Shown here in pieces: positions 1 to 7,541 of a DNA stretch of 64,000 nt. Numbering within the stretch: the first letter of the stretch is position 1; each line of letters starts with the position of its first letter. The notes under the pieces are model-generated. The model worked only from the letters and a program-made list of their open reading frames with translations, made no database searches and had not been told where the DNA came from. The position numbers and the translations under genes are program-made. The DNA is from Aeriscardovia sp. (lineage in GTDB: Bacteria > Actinomycetota > Actinomycetes > Actinomycetales > Bifidobacteriaceae), in assembly GCA_017413255.1 (NCBI GenBank), contig JAFPUC010000005.1, positions 23,587 through 87,586 on the forward strand. Direction: 5' to 3'.

Positions 1-231
1 AAGACTGAAAATTTGATTTTGCAACACCGCTTCCGAAGTTTCAACCTCAACCGCATTACTGACAGTTCTTCTTCCGTTTCCTACCCCGTCAAGACCGACG
101 GGCCCGAAGACGAGTGCGAGGGGGGATTTTAATCCGTATTCTGGGGGGGGTTGGGTAGGATAAGCATGGTAAATTAACAAAAAAAGGAAATTCGTTTTGA
201 TTCTTATAATGGAAATTCACTTGTTCTTGGT

Positions 232-678
232 ATGGATTATATTCCCGTGAAAGGGTTCTATAGATATTTATCAAAATATAGATATTTTTCCTTAGAAAGA
301 CTGATTGAGTATTTTTATAATAAGTACATTTCTAAACTGCAAATAGACGGATTATCATTCCAGATACATATATCTAGGTCTAAGAATTGGGTGGAAAAAT
401 TACGCAATAATTTTCAGGAAGAAGAAATTATATTTAAAACCTGTAATAACTGGTGCAGTTCCTATTTAAATGTTGAAGAAAATAGGTTCCGCAACTGGTT
501 ATTGACAGATCAGAGTGATGATACGACTAGGATCTATCCAAATAACAGGTTACGTAATTTTTATATACATGACCCGGATGCTCATAAGAAATCTAATGAG
601 GAGTGCGAAAAGGCTTATATAAAACTATTGCATCTTATGATATTTGAAATGGAAAGATTAAATACTTTAGTTAGTTGA
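232..678 (+). CDS. AT-rich hypothetical protein, possibly 5'-truncated
   Basis: A 148-residue protein that I do not recognise. It is rich in Tyr, Asn, Lys and Phe and has no membrane segment, signal peptide or familiar motif. The coding DNA is clearly AT-richer than the housekeeping genes and favours A/T-ending codons, which points to recent acquisition. The frame stays open upstream to a stop at 175-177 without another ATG, and the upstream residues look like plausible protein, so the gene may have lost its true 5' end. No convincing ribosome binding site precedes the ATG at 232. It lies beside a restriction-modification gene, a common setting for transferred orphans. Confidence 0.45.
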   Translation: MDYIPVKGFYRYLSKYRYFSLERLIEYFYNKYISKLQIDGLSFQIHISRSKNWVEKLRNNFQEEEIIFKTCNNWCSSYLNVEENRFRNWLLTDQSDDTTRIYPNNRLRNFYIHDPDAHKKSNEECEKAYIKLLHLMIFEMERLNTLVS

Positions 679-722
679 TAGACTCGGGAAACCTTAAGAG
701 AGCTAAAAATAATTTTTCTTAA

Positions 723-920
723 TTAAGACTTCAAACAATCCATAGTTAAGAGCTCCCTCTTTTGCGTTTTATCCCTACAGTTCAAAGGGACTTTGATTAA
801 GAATATCCAAATTGAACCGTTTTCGTTTTGCAGTACATGTGCTGAAATGCCCTGATAGAGATTAGGATTAAGTTCATTCAATGCATTTTTTCGAAATGTA
901 TCCAAATAAAGTTTTGTCAT
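723..920 (-). CDS. Small hypothetical protein, doubtful
   Basis: A 65-codon frame on the minus strand inside the 320-base AT-rich gap between the orphan gene at 232 and the restriction enzyme gene at 999. The protein starts MTKLYLDTFRKN and has no recognised motif. No Shine-Dalgarno sequence is visible before the ATG. Its composition fits a real AT-rich gene but could also be chance in AT-rich DNA. Nothing else is visible in 679-998. Confidence 0.2.
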   Translation of the reverse strand: MTKLYLDTFRKNALNELNPNLYQGISAHVLQNENGSIWIFLIKVPLNCRDKTQKRELLTMDCLKS

Positions 921-998
921 AGATGTTTAGATTCTTAATTGTCTACTATGGATTTTTAAATTATTTAGTTGTTATTTCCCTTCACACGGTGAGGATTT

Positions 999-3815
999 AT
1001 GAATGACTTGTTTTCGGCTGAAAAGCCTTTGCAAGAAAAAGCAGAAGATTTTGTAAGAGATTGGAAAACCGAGAATCCAGGCGATCGCGAGCGCCCGCTT
1101 TACCAGGTCCTGTGGATCGATCTCGCAGACCTCTTTACGGGAAGTCACGAGGGGTTGGAATTTGAAAAAGAGACGGCAAAAGGCGGTTTTACCGACATAT
1201 ATTCCCAAAAATACGGATTTATAGTCGAGCAGAAAGCGCCCGGTACGGATTTGGACAGGCCTGAAATACGCCAAGGAGAGCCCGTCACTCCTTTTGAACA
1301 GGCCAAAAGGTATAACGACAACCTCCCTGCAAAGGAAAAAGTTTCGATTATCATCACTTCTAATTTTGAGAAGTTCCGGTTCTACGATCTGGATACTCCT
1401 GAAGGCATTAAAGGGGAAACTTATGCGGAGTGCGCATGGGAAGAAATCCCACAAAAGCTCGAACTCTTTGAGAAGCTGTTCAAGGTAGGGGGAAAGCCTG
1501 AAGAGGAATATTCGATTCTGGATGCCGAGCATACGGAAGAGGCCGCAGACGATATAAGCGAACTATATCAAAGCCTGCTTAAAGGCATTGAAAACGACGA
1601 AGACCTGGACGAAGAAGAAAAGAAAAAATACGAAGAGGAAATCCCTCTCATCATAATGCGGATAGTCTTCCTACTATTTGCAAACAGCACTTCTGACAAA
1701 TTGGGGGCGATCTTCAAAAATCGCGAATTTGAATCCTTCCTTAAGGATACTGACAACGTGCACCTTTCCTCGGATCTCATAACGCTTTTCAAGTGCCTGA
1801 ACATCGAGGGCTCCGGCGCTCGGGCAAAAGCCGCAATCCCGCGCTATATGCGCGCCTTTCCTTATGTGGACGGAGAACTTTTCAGTTTCAAAGACCTTAA
1901 CGGGGAGGAAATCAACTGGTTTCCAGCTTTCCCCGAGTTGGTCTACGACAGATTAAACACCCTCGTGCAAAAGTTCAAAGACTGGGACCGCATAGACATC
2001 TCCGTCTTCGGGACGATCATGGATCAGGCATTCAAAGGCGAATACAGGCACGAGCACGGGATATACAACACCTCAAAGGAAAATATACGAAAAGTTATAG
2101 AGCCTCTCTTTATGAATCAATTAAGGGCGGAATTAGGCGAAATTGAGGGGATAGAGATCTATGAAGAAAAACTGGAGAGGCTGAAGGCCTTCCATGACAA
2201 GCTGGGGCACCTGCAGTTTTTCGATCCGGCCTGCGGAAGCGGCGCATTTCTAATCGAATCCTTCCTCGAGCTCAGGAGCTTGGAAGACAAGGTAATAGGC
2301 CTTGAAAATTCCACTTACAATCTCGACACGGATATCAAAGTCTCTCTCTCCCAGTTTCATGGGATCGAATTAAACGAATACGCAGCTATGATAGCGAGGA
2401 CTTCGCTTTATATTGCGCGCGAACAGGCTTTGAAGAGAAGTTATTCGCGGTTCAGAAATTCGCCTGTTCCGCATTTCCTTCCCCTCAAAGACGAAGTCGA
2501 GGGGATTGTGTGTGCTAACGCCCTGGAGAAGGACTGGGGGAATCTTGTGACCCCTTCCCCGGAGCTATTTGTATTCGGAAACCCGCCGTATTTGGGGTAT
2601 GATGATCAAACTCCCTCTCAGATAGATGACCTGAAATCTATATTTGGAAAAAATTATTACGGAGAATTCGATTACTGTACGGCATGGACTTTTAAGGCTG
2701 CAAAATTTCTGGACGGTTCAGGGGCTAATTTCGCATTCGTCACTACAAGCTCAATCGTTCAGGGCGTCCAAGTCACTCCGCTTTTTGAACCGATATTCAG
2801 CATGGGATGGAAGATTTCATTTGCTTATACCCCGTTTATATGGGATCGCCCGGGTGCTGCTGTAGCAGTTGTGATAATCGGAATGACACAGAAAATGAAT
2901 ATGAGGCCTTTACTGTGGAACAAGTCATCCAAAAGCCTTGAGCCCGTTGAAAACATTTCTCAATATCTGACTGATTTGCCTACGGTATTTATCAAAATTG
3001 GTGGAAACAAAAATAAAAATTCAAATATGCCGAAGATATTTACCGGAAGTATAGCCGCAACAGGTAGGGGAGAAGGTTTTGGCTTGAAGGACTTAACTGC
3101 AAAAGCAGAAGCTGAGCAAGATCCATGGATTGCCAAATATGTTCGACCCCTTATGGGAGGTCACGATCTTATACATGGGACATGTCACTGGTGTTTGTGG
3201 TTAGCTGATTCTACGCCCCGTGAACGCCATAACAGTAGGTTCTGGCAGAAGAGGGCACTGATAGTCGAAAGAGCCAGAAAAGGTAAAAAGTATGAGGTTA
3301 AGCCCATATGGGAGTTTGGAGAAGATAGGCAGCCGTCTAAAGATTATTTAGCAATTCCCAGAACTTTTACCGAAAAAATGCTCTATTTTCCTGCTAGTTT
3401 TCTAAAGAAGGAAGTAATTGCAGATAGCGGATTATGCACTTGCACTGATACCCCTGAGTTTGCGTTCGGAATAGTGGAAAGCCTGATGTTCATGTCGTGG
3501 CAGGACTTAATTGGAGGTAGGCTGAAAAAAGATAAACGAGCCGGGGCAGATACTACCTGGTATACCTTCCCTCTGGGCAAACTTAAAGAAGAACAGAAGG
3601 ATCTAATAATCGAAGGCGGGAGAAAGGTCCTTGAAGCGAGATCTAATTACCCTTCTTCTTCTTTAGCCGACCTATACGACCCCTCAACATGCCCCAGGAC
3701 CTCAGAAAAGCCCACCAGTCCCTCGATAAAGCGATGGACGCCCTATTCTCGGACAAGCCCTTCAAGAGCGAGGAAGAGAGGCAGAAGGGGCTTTTGGAGG
3801 CCTATCAGAGAATGA
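999..3815 (+). CDS. Type IIL (MmeI-like) restriction-modification enzyme, 3' end frameshifted
   Basis: A single-chain enzyme combining endonuclease, adenine-specific DNA methyltransferase and target recognition. Domains in order: an N-terminal nuclease with the D-x10-E-x-K site (D66, E77, K79, in 'VEQK'); a helical connector to about residue 400; a methyltransferase with SAM-binding motif I 'FDPACGSGAFL' near residue 408 and catalytic 'NPPY' near 528; then a target recognition region at about 600-850. The start ATG has a good ribosome binding site (GTGAGGA). In the frame read here the last ~45 residues are Ser/Arg-rich nonsense. From an ATG at 3689 another frame encodes the expected family C-terminus (MPQDLRKAHQSLDKAMDALF...) to a TAA at 3833-3835. 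One base is therefore missing near 3681-3690 relative to the family. The catalytic parts are intact, but activity with the wrong tail is uncertain. Confidence 0.85.
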   Translation: MNDLFSAEKPLQEKAEDFVRDWKTENPGDRERPLYQVLWIDLADLFTGSHEGLEFEKETAKGGFTDIYSQKYGFIVEQKAPGTDLDRPEIRQGEPVTPFEQAKRYNDNLPAKEKVSIIITSNFEKFRFYDLDTPEGIKGETYAECAWEEIPQKLELFEKLFKVGGKPEEEYSILDAEHTEEAADDISELYQSLLKGIENDEDLDEEEKKKYEEEIPLIIMRIVFLLFANSTSDKLGAIFKNREFESFLKDTDNVHLSSDLITLFKCLNIEGSGARAKAAIPRYMRAFPYVDGELFSFKDLNGEEINWFPAFPELVYDRLNTLVQKFKDWDRIDISVFGTIMDQAFKGEYRHEHGIYNTSKENIRKVIEPLFMNQLRAELGEIEGIEIYEEKLERLKAFHDKLGHLQFFDPACGSGAFLIESFLELRSLEDKVIGLENSTYNLDTDIKVSLSQFHGIELNEYAAMIARTSLYIAREQALKRSYSRFRNSPVPHFLPLKDEVEGIVCANALEKDWGNLVTPSPELFVFGNPPYLGYDDQTPSQIDDLKSIFGKNYYGEFDYCTAWTFKAAKFLDGSGANFAFVTTSSIVQGVQVTPLFEPIFSMGWKISFAYTPFIWDRPGAAVAVVIIGMTQKMNMRPLLWNKSSKSLEPVENISQYLTDLPTVFIKIGGNKNKNSNMPKIFTGSIAATGRGEGFGLKDLTAKAEAEQDPWIAKYVRPLMGGHDLIHGTCHWCLWLADSTPRERHNSRFWQKRALIVERARKGKKYEVKPIWEFGEDRQPSKDYLAIPRTFTEKMLYFPASFLKKEVIADSGLCTCTDTPEFAFGIVESLMFMSWQDLIGGRLKKDKRAGADTTWYTFPLGKLKEEQKDLIIEGGRKVLEARSNYPSSSLADLYDPSTCPRTSEKPTSPSIKRWTPYSRTSPSRARKRGRRGFWRPIRE

Positions 3816-3837
3816 CGAAAGAAGAGGGAAAATAAAC

Positions 3838-4179
3838 ATGCCCTGCGAGGAAGATTGCAGGGTCAAAGCGAAACTGCCAAAGGGTTGGATGCAGCTCAGG
3901 AAGCGTATGATACTGTAAAAGACAGGGCCAGTCTTACCCATGAATCCATTGACCCTACCGATATCTGCAATTTGAAGCCGAATTGCACGGCTGCAGGCTC
4001 AGAATATGGGAGACCGGCAGAAGAGAGAAAAGTCTCCCGGGGCGAGTATCAAAAAGCCAAAGACGCTGTAAAGAAAGCCCTGGATGAAAAAAGTTGAATC
4101 CGACCGCGCGGTCGGGTATGCGGGAAGGGAACTGGATAAAGCTCAAAGCGCCTGTGGCAAAATCATGCGTAATAGGTAA
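3838..4179 (+). pseudogene. Decayed small helical-protein gene
   Basis: Three overlapping frames directly downstream of the restriction enzyme each hold part of a coding-looking sequence. An ATG at 3838 opens a 26-codon frame. A second frame (3855-4097) encodes Ala/Lys/Glu-rich helical sequence such as 'LDAAQEAYDTVKDRAS' and 'EYQKAKDAVKKALDEKS'. A third (4086-4179) encodes 'ELDKAQSACGKIMRNR'. Together they look like one short helical, possibly coiled-coil, protein broken by frameshifts. No family is recognised. The pattern recalls the helical surface proteins at 45-49 kb, but the similarity is too weak to claim homology. Confidence 0.35.
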
Positions 4180-4305
4180 AAGATGCCCTGATAGCAGGTT
4201 TTAAAAACCTTGAAAAGCGCTGCTCAAAGGGCAAATGAACTGAGGAGGGGATGCACCTGTTTTCTATCCCCGGTTAGGGATTTTGCCCTTTACAGCAAAG
4301 CCGAT

Positions 4306-4467
4306 TTACAATTCCGGAGCCGGAGGTACGGGTTCTTTTTGGGCCTTCTTTAAGGCTTTGACTTCCTTCTCAGTATTCCAGTACCGGACTCCAAGCCAGA
4401 ATTTCAGATTGACCCTTTCTTCAGGAATGCCGTACTCTTTGCACCACTTTTTACAGCGCAACTTCAT
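4306..4467 (-). CDS. Small Lys-rich hypothetical protein or remnant (53 aa)
   Basis: A 53-codon minus-strand frame with an ATG at 4467 and TAA at 4306-4308. The protein has a coherent composition: a basic start (MKLRCKKWCKEYG), a central 'VNLKFWLGVRYWN' and a Lys/Ala helix ending in a Pro-rich tail. This looks like real coding sequence rather than chance, but no ribosome binding site is evident and no family is recognised. It may be a surviving piece of a larger lost gene. Confidence 0.35.
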   Translation of the reverse strand: MKLRCKKWCKEYGIPEERVNLKFWLGVRYWNTEKEVKALKKAQKEPVPPAPEL

Positions 4468-4508
4468 GACCAAAATTCCGGAAATGCTTTCCCTTCAGAA
4501 TCGACGGA

Positions 4509-4601
4509 TTATCCTAGGGAGATAACATCTTCTCCGCTTCCCCAGTCAAGGCGCTTTTTCTCCCGGATTAGTGAAGTATTCGGAATTTTTGAAAAAGGCA
4601 T
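4509..4601 (-). pseudogene. Short coding remnant (30 aa)
   Basis: A 30-codon minus-strand frame from ATG 4601 to TAA 4509-4511 encoding charged, protein-like sequence (MPFSKIPNTSLIREKKRLDW...). It is too short to assign. It lies just upstream of the 4306-4467 frame on the same strand, so both may come from one degraded locus. Confidence 0.2.
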
Positions 4602-4840
4602 CCGATCTCTTTTACGTGCCTGGCAAAGAAACGCCTAAGCGAATTTTGCATTTTTGCTGTACAAAGCATCCTCCCGGGGTTTTTACCTCATATTTCTTTC
4701 AGGCTATAAAAATATCCATAAACTAGAGGGATCGCGATCCCGCCTTATTGGCAATAGCTGAATATCCGGAGGATTTAAAAAGCGGGAGAAAATATTCGGT
4801 TCTCTCACGTTCCTCAATCCCGCCTTTTCGTTCCAAAAGT

Positions 4841-4861
4841 CCGGCTTGCGCCGGTTTTTTT
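4841..4861 (+). terminator. Intrinsic terminator-like hairpin
   Basis: A 5-bp GC stem (CCGGC / GCCGG) with a TTGC loop followed by seven T residues. No intact plus-strand gene ends nearby, so it is probably left over from a lost gene in the decayed region. Confidence 0.5.
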
Positions 4862-4891
4862 AAAGGTTGCCTTATAAGTTCGGGAAAAGTT

Positions 4892-4987
4892 CTAAGATTT
4901 TCCTGCTTTAGTCCTTAAACCCCTATTAGCCTTAGCGAACAGGGCTGCAAGATTATAGGATTTCGGATCGTCTTCTAGCGCTTCCAG
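4892..4987 (-). pseudogene. Short coding remnant (about 31 codons)
   Basis: The minus strand reads LEALEDDPKSYNLAALFAKA and ends at TAG 4892-4894, which is convincing protein-like composition. Immediately upstream this frame is closed by TGA, while the neighbouring frame continues with plausible sequence (RFNPIDEIRELWKR). A frameshift near 4985 would join the two. Probably the 3' end of a lost gene. Family unknown. Confidence 0.3.
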
Positions 4988-5112
4988 AGCTCACGGATTT
5001 CATCAATGGGATTGAAGCGCTGCAGGATAATGGAGATAACTCGGATTTCTAAACTTGAAAACCGCCGGTGCATGTCCGGCAAGACCGGATCTCTGTGCAA
5101 AGCAAAGGGAGT

Positions 5113-5853
5113 TTAATGCACCTGGAGGGTGGGCCTCAAAATTACCTCATCCACGCATGCCTCGGGGGGCATGTCGATGGCAAAGTCCACGCACTTTGCC
5201 ACGTCCAATGCAGGTATGGCGGTGGAAGCGTAGAAGGAACCGGTGCTCTGAAGGGCGTCCGGGTCCGTTATGGTGCTTAAAAGCTCGGTATCTATGGCTC
5301 CGGGGGCTATGAGCGTGATTCTTACCCCGCTTTTAGCCTGGGCTTCCTCTTTCCTAAGCGCGTCGCTTAGGGCCCTGACGGCAAACTTTGTGGCAGAGTA
5401 AACCGCAGATCCCGGATTTGAAACATGTCCCGCAACCGACCCCATGTTTATGATGTGCCCTTCCTTCTGCTCCCTCATGATTTTCAGGCAGGCGTGGGTG
5501 CCGTACAGGACGCCCTTAATGTTTACATCCACCATCCTGTCCCACTCATCTACCTTGTCTTTGATTATTTCAGAAACGGGCATGAGGCCTGCGTTGTTCA
5601 CCCACACGTCAATCCTGCCAAATTCAGTGAGGGCGGCCTGGGAGACTTCTTCCATTTGCAGTATGTCGGTAACGTCGGCTTTAAGGTGGATGGCTTCTCC
5701 CCCCTTTTCCCTTATGGAGGAGGCTATTTCCTTTAGCCTTTCCTCCCTTCTGGCGCACATCACTATCTTGTGCCCCTTTTCAGCCAGCAGTTTTGCACAC
5801 GCTTCCCCTATGCCGCTGGAAGCGCCCGTAATGACTACAACTTTGGATTTCAT
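5113..5853 (-). CDS. Short-chain dehydrogenase/reductase (SDR)
   Basis: A cytosolic NAD(P)-dependent oxidoreductase of the classical SDR family, 246 residues, the normal length. Cofactor motif 'TGASSGIG' is at 9-16, structural 'NNAG' at 86-89, and the catalytic tetrad is N111, S139, Y152 and K156 (in 'YSATK'). Basic residues after strand 2 (CARREER) favour NADPH. Sequence style is closest to the YdfG/serine-3-dehydrogenase type, but the substrate cannot be read from sequence. An AAAGGGG ribosome binding site precedes the ATG. It is divergent from ychF with only 48 bases between the starts. Confidence 0.9.
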   Translation of the reverse strand: MKSKVVVITGASSGIGEACAKLLAEKGHKIVMCARREERLKEIASSIREKGGEAIHLKADVTDILQMEEVSQAALTEFGRIDVWVNNAGLMPVSEIIKDKVDEWDRMVDVNIKGVLYGTHACLKIMREQKEGHIINMGSVAGHVSNPGSAVYSATKFAVRALSDALRKEEAQAKSGVRITLIAPGAIDTELLSTITDPDALQSTGSFYASTAIPALDVAKCVDFAIDMPPEACVDEVILRPTLQVH

Positions 5854-5888
5854 TCCTCCGCCCCTTTCAGGTGAAATTAACGGAATAT

Positions 5889-5894
5889 TAGACT
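5889..5894 (+). promoter_or_regulatory. Candidate -10 box for leaderless ychF transcript
   Basis: TAGACT ends seven bases before the ychF ATG at 5902, and no Shine-Dalgarno sequence lies between. This spacing would start transcription at the A of the start codon, as in leaderless mRNAs common in actinobacteria. No good -35 box is visible. Confidence 0.3.
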
Positions 5895-5901
5895 TTAGTA
5901 T

Positions 5902-6966
5902 ATGAGTTTAACTATAGGAATAGTAGGCCTTCCGAATGTTGGAAAGAGCACGCTGTTCAATGCGTTGACGAGAAATAACGCCCTGGCTGCAAACTACCCC
6001 TTTGCCACCATAGATCCCAATGTGGGGGTAGTGCCTTTAAAAGATGAAAGGCTTTCAAAACTCGCCAAAGTGGTAGGAACGCAAACCCTGGTGCCTGCCA
6101 CGGTGAAGTTTGTAGATATTGCAGGCATAGTAAAGGGGGCCTACAAGGGAGAGGGGCTTGGCAACCAGTTCCTTGCCCACATTCGCGAAGCCGATGCGAT
6201 ATGCGAAGTCGTGAGGGTATTTAAAGACGACGATATAGTGCACGTGGAAAACAGGGTGGACCCCAAAAGCGACATAGAGACCATAAATACCGAGCTCATA
6301 CTTTCAGACATGCAGGTTTTGGAAAAGATGCTCCCCAAATTGGAAAAAGACGTGAGGGGGGGGAAGGAAGACAAAAAGAAGCTGGAAGAAGTGAAAAAAG
6401 TGTACGAAGCCCTGAAAGAGGGGAAGATCCTCTCCAATACCTCAAAAGACATAGACTACGAGCTTTTAAAGGGGATAAACCTTCTCACTTTGAAGCCCTT
6501 CATCTACGTTTTTAACGCGGACGACGCATCCCTGGCGGATGAGGCGCTGAAAAAGGATCTGTCTAACTTCGTATCTCCCGCCCCGGCCATCTTCCTGAAC
6601 GCCGAACTTGAAAGGGAAGTGTCGCAGCTCCCCGAAGAGGAGGCTGATGAATTTCTGGAAGAATCCGGCCTGGACAAATTGGCTTCCGCCGGCTTCTCCC
6701 TTCTTGGCCTGCAAACCTTCCTTACGGCCGGCCCCAAAGAAGTGAGGGCGTGGACTATAAAGAAGGGAAGCCGGGCTCCGGAGGCGGCCGGGGTAATCCA
6801 CTCCGACTTTGAAAAAGGGTTTATCAAGGCCAGCGTGGTTTCTTGCGAGGACTTATTGGAAGCCGGAGGGTACGAGGAAGCGAAAAAAGAAGGCAAAATC
6901 CGTCTTGAAGGAAAGGACTACGTAATGCAGGAAGGGGATGTGGTCGAATTTCGATTCAACGTATGA
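5902..6966 (+). CDS. ychF: Redox-regulated ATPase YchF (Obg-family)
   Basis: A TRAFAC-class P-loop protein of 354 residues, the usual YchF/OLA1 length. Walker A 'GLPNVGKST' is at 9-17. The specificity motif has the YchF-type departure from NKxD ('FNADD' near residue 203), which in this family means ATP rather than GTP binding. A helical domain occupies the middle and a TGS domain (ending 'VMQEGDVVEFRFNV') the C-terminus. YchF associates with ribosomes and is linked to stress and catalase control in other bacteria. The stop overlaps the pth start by 4 bases (ATGA), and the series ychF-pth-mfd is translationally coupled. Confidence 0.97.
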   Translation: MSLTIGIVGLPNVGKSTLFNALTRNNALAANYPFATIDPNVGVVPLKDERLSKLAKVVGTQTLVPATVKFVDIAGIVKGAYKGEGLGNQFLAHIREADAICEVVRVFKDDDIVHVENRVDPKSDIETINTELILSDMQVLEKMLPKLEKDVRGGKEDKKKLEEVKKVYEALKEGKILSNTSKDIDYELLKGINLLTLKPFIYVFNADDASLADEALKKDLSNFVSPAPAIFLNAELEREVSQLPEEEADEFLEESGLDKLASAGFSLLGLQTFLTAGPKEVRAWTIKKGSRAPEAAGVIHSDFEKGFIKASVVSCEDLLEAGGYEEAKKEGKIRLEGKDYVMQEGDVVEFRFNV

Positions 6967-7541
6967 GCGAAAACAGGATTTGGCTGGTAGCGGGGCTTGG
7001 GAACCCGGAACCCCGCTATGAGATGACGAGGCACAACGCGGGGTTTATGGCTTTAGACCTCATGGCAAAACAGGAAGGAGCCGATTTTAGAAATTCCAGG
7101 CTTTCTTCGGTTGCCAAAATCTGCAGGGAAGGGGGGATAAAAATCTTTTTGAACAAGCCCCTGACTTATATGAACAGCTCAGGGGCGAGCGTGCAATCCA
7201 TGCTTTCCTATTACGACATAGATCCCTGCCGTCTCATAGTGGTGCACGATGACATGGACCTGGAAGTGGGAAGGGTAAAAGTGAAAATGGGCGGATCTGC
7301 CGCCGGCCACAACGGAATAAAATCCATAGATTCCAGCCTCCAAACCCCCTCCTACTACAGGGTGAGAATCGGCATTGGGCGCCCCGGGCGCCCCGGAGGA
7401 TACATCCCGTGGGTTCTTGGGAAATTCTCGCCGGAAGAAAGGGAAAAGATGGAAGAAGGGGAAAAGAAGGCCATTGAGGCGGTAAACTCCATAATCAGCG
7501 AAGGCCTTTCAAAAACGCAGGAAAAATTCAATGCCCGCTAG
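6963..7541 (+). CDS. pth: Peptidyl-tRNA hydrolase
   Basis: Releases tRNA from peptidyl-tRNA that has dropped off the ribosome. At 192 residues it has the family length. Key residues are present: N14 in 'GLGNP', catalytic H24 in 'RHNAGF', N71 in 'TYMNSSG', D96 in 'VHDDMDL' and N117 in 'GHNG'. The start ATG overlaps the ychF stop, and the 3' end overlaps the mfd start by 11 bases, so the three genes are tightly coupled. Confidence 0.97.
   Translation: MSENRIWLVAGLGNPEPRYEMTRHNAGFMALDLMAKQEGADFRNSRLSSVAKICREGGIKIFLNKPLTYMNSSGASVQSMLSYYDIDPCRLIVVHDDMDLEVGRVKVKMGGSAAGHNGIKSIDSSLQTPSYYRVRIGIGRPGRPGGYIPWVLGKFSPEEREKMEEGEKKAIEAVNSIISEGLSKTQEKFNAR

Larger units (their letters stand above)
4180..5112. 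other. Degenerate region with minus-strand coding remnants
   Basis: About 930 bases without an intact gene of normal size. It contains three short minus-strand frames of protein-like composition (4306-4467, 4509-4601 and 4892-4987, listed separately) and one plus-strand terminator-like hairpin. The rest shows no recognisable feature. It reads as a decayed accessory segment between the restriction enzyme and the conserved chromosome, which begins with the dehydrogenase at 5113. Confidence 0.5.

Noticed and set aside
5444..5905. Plus-strand frames opposite the short-chain dehydrogenase
   Set aside because: The SDR motifs on the minus strand are complete and the plus frames have no domain or start signal.
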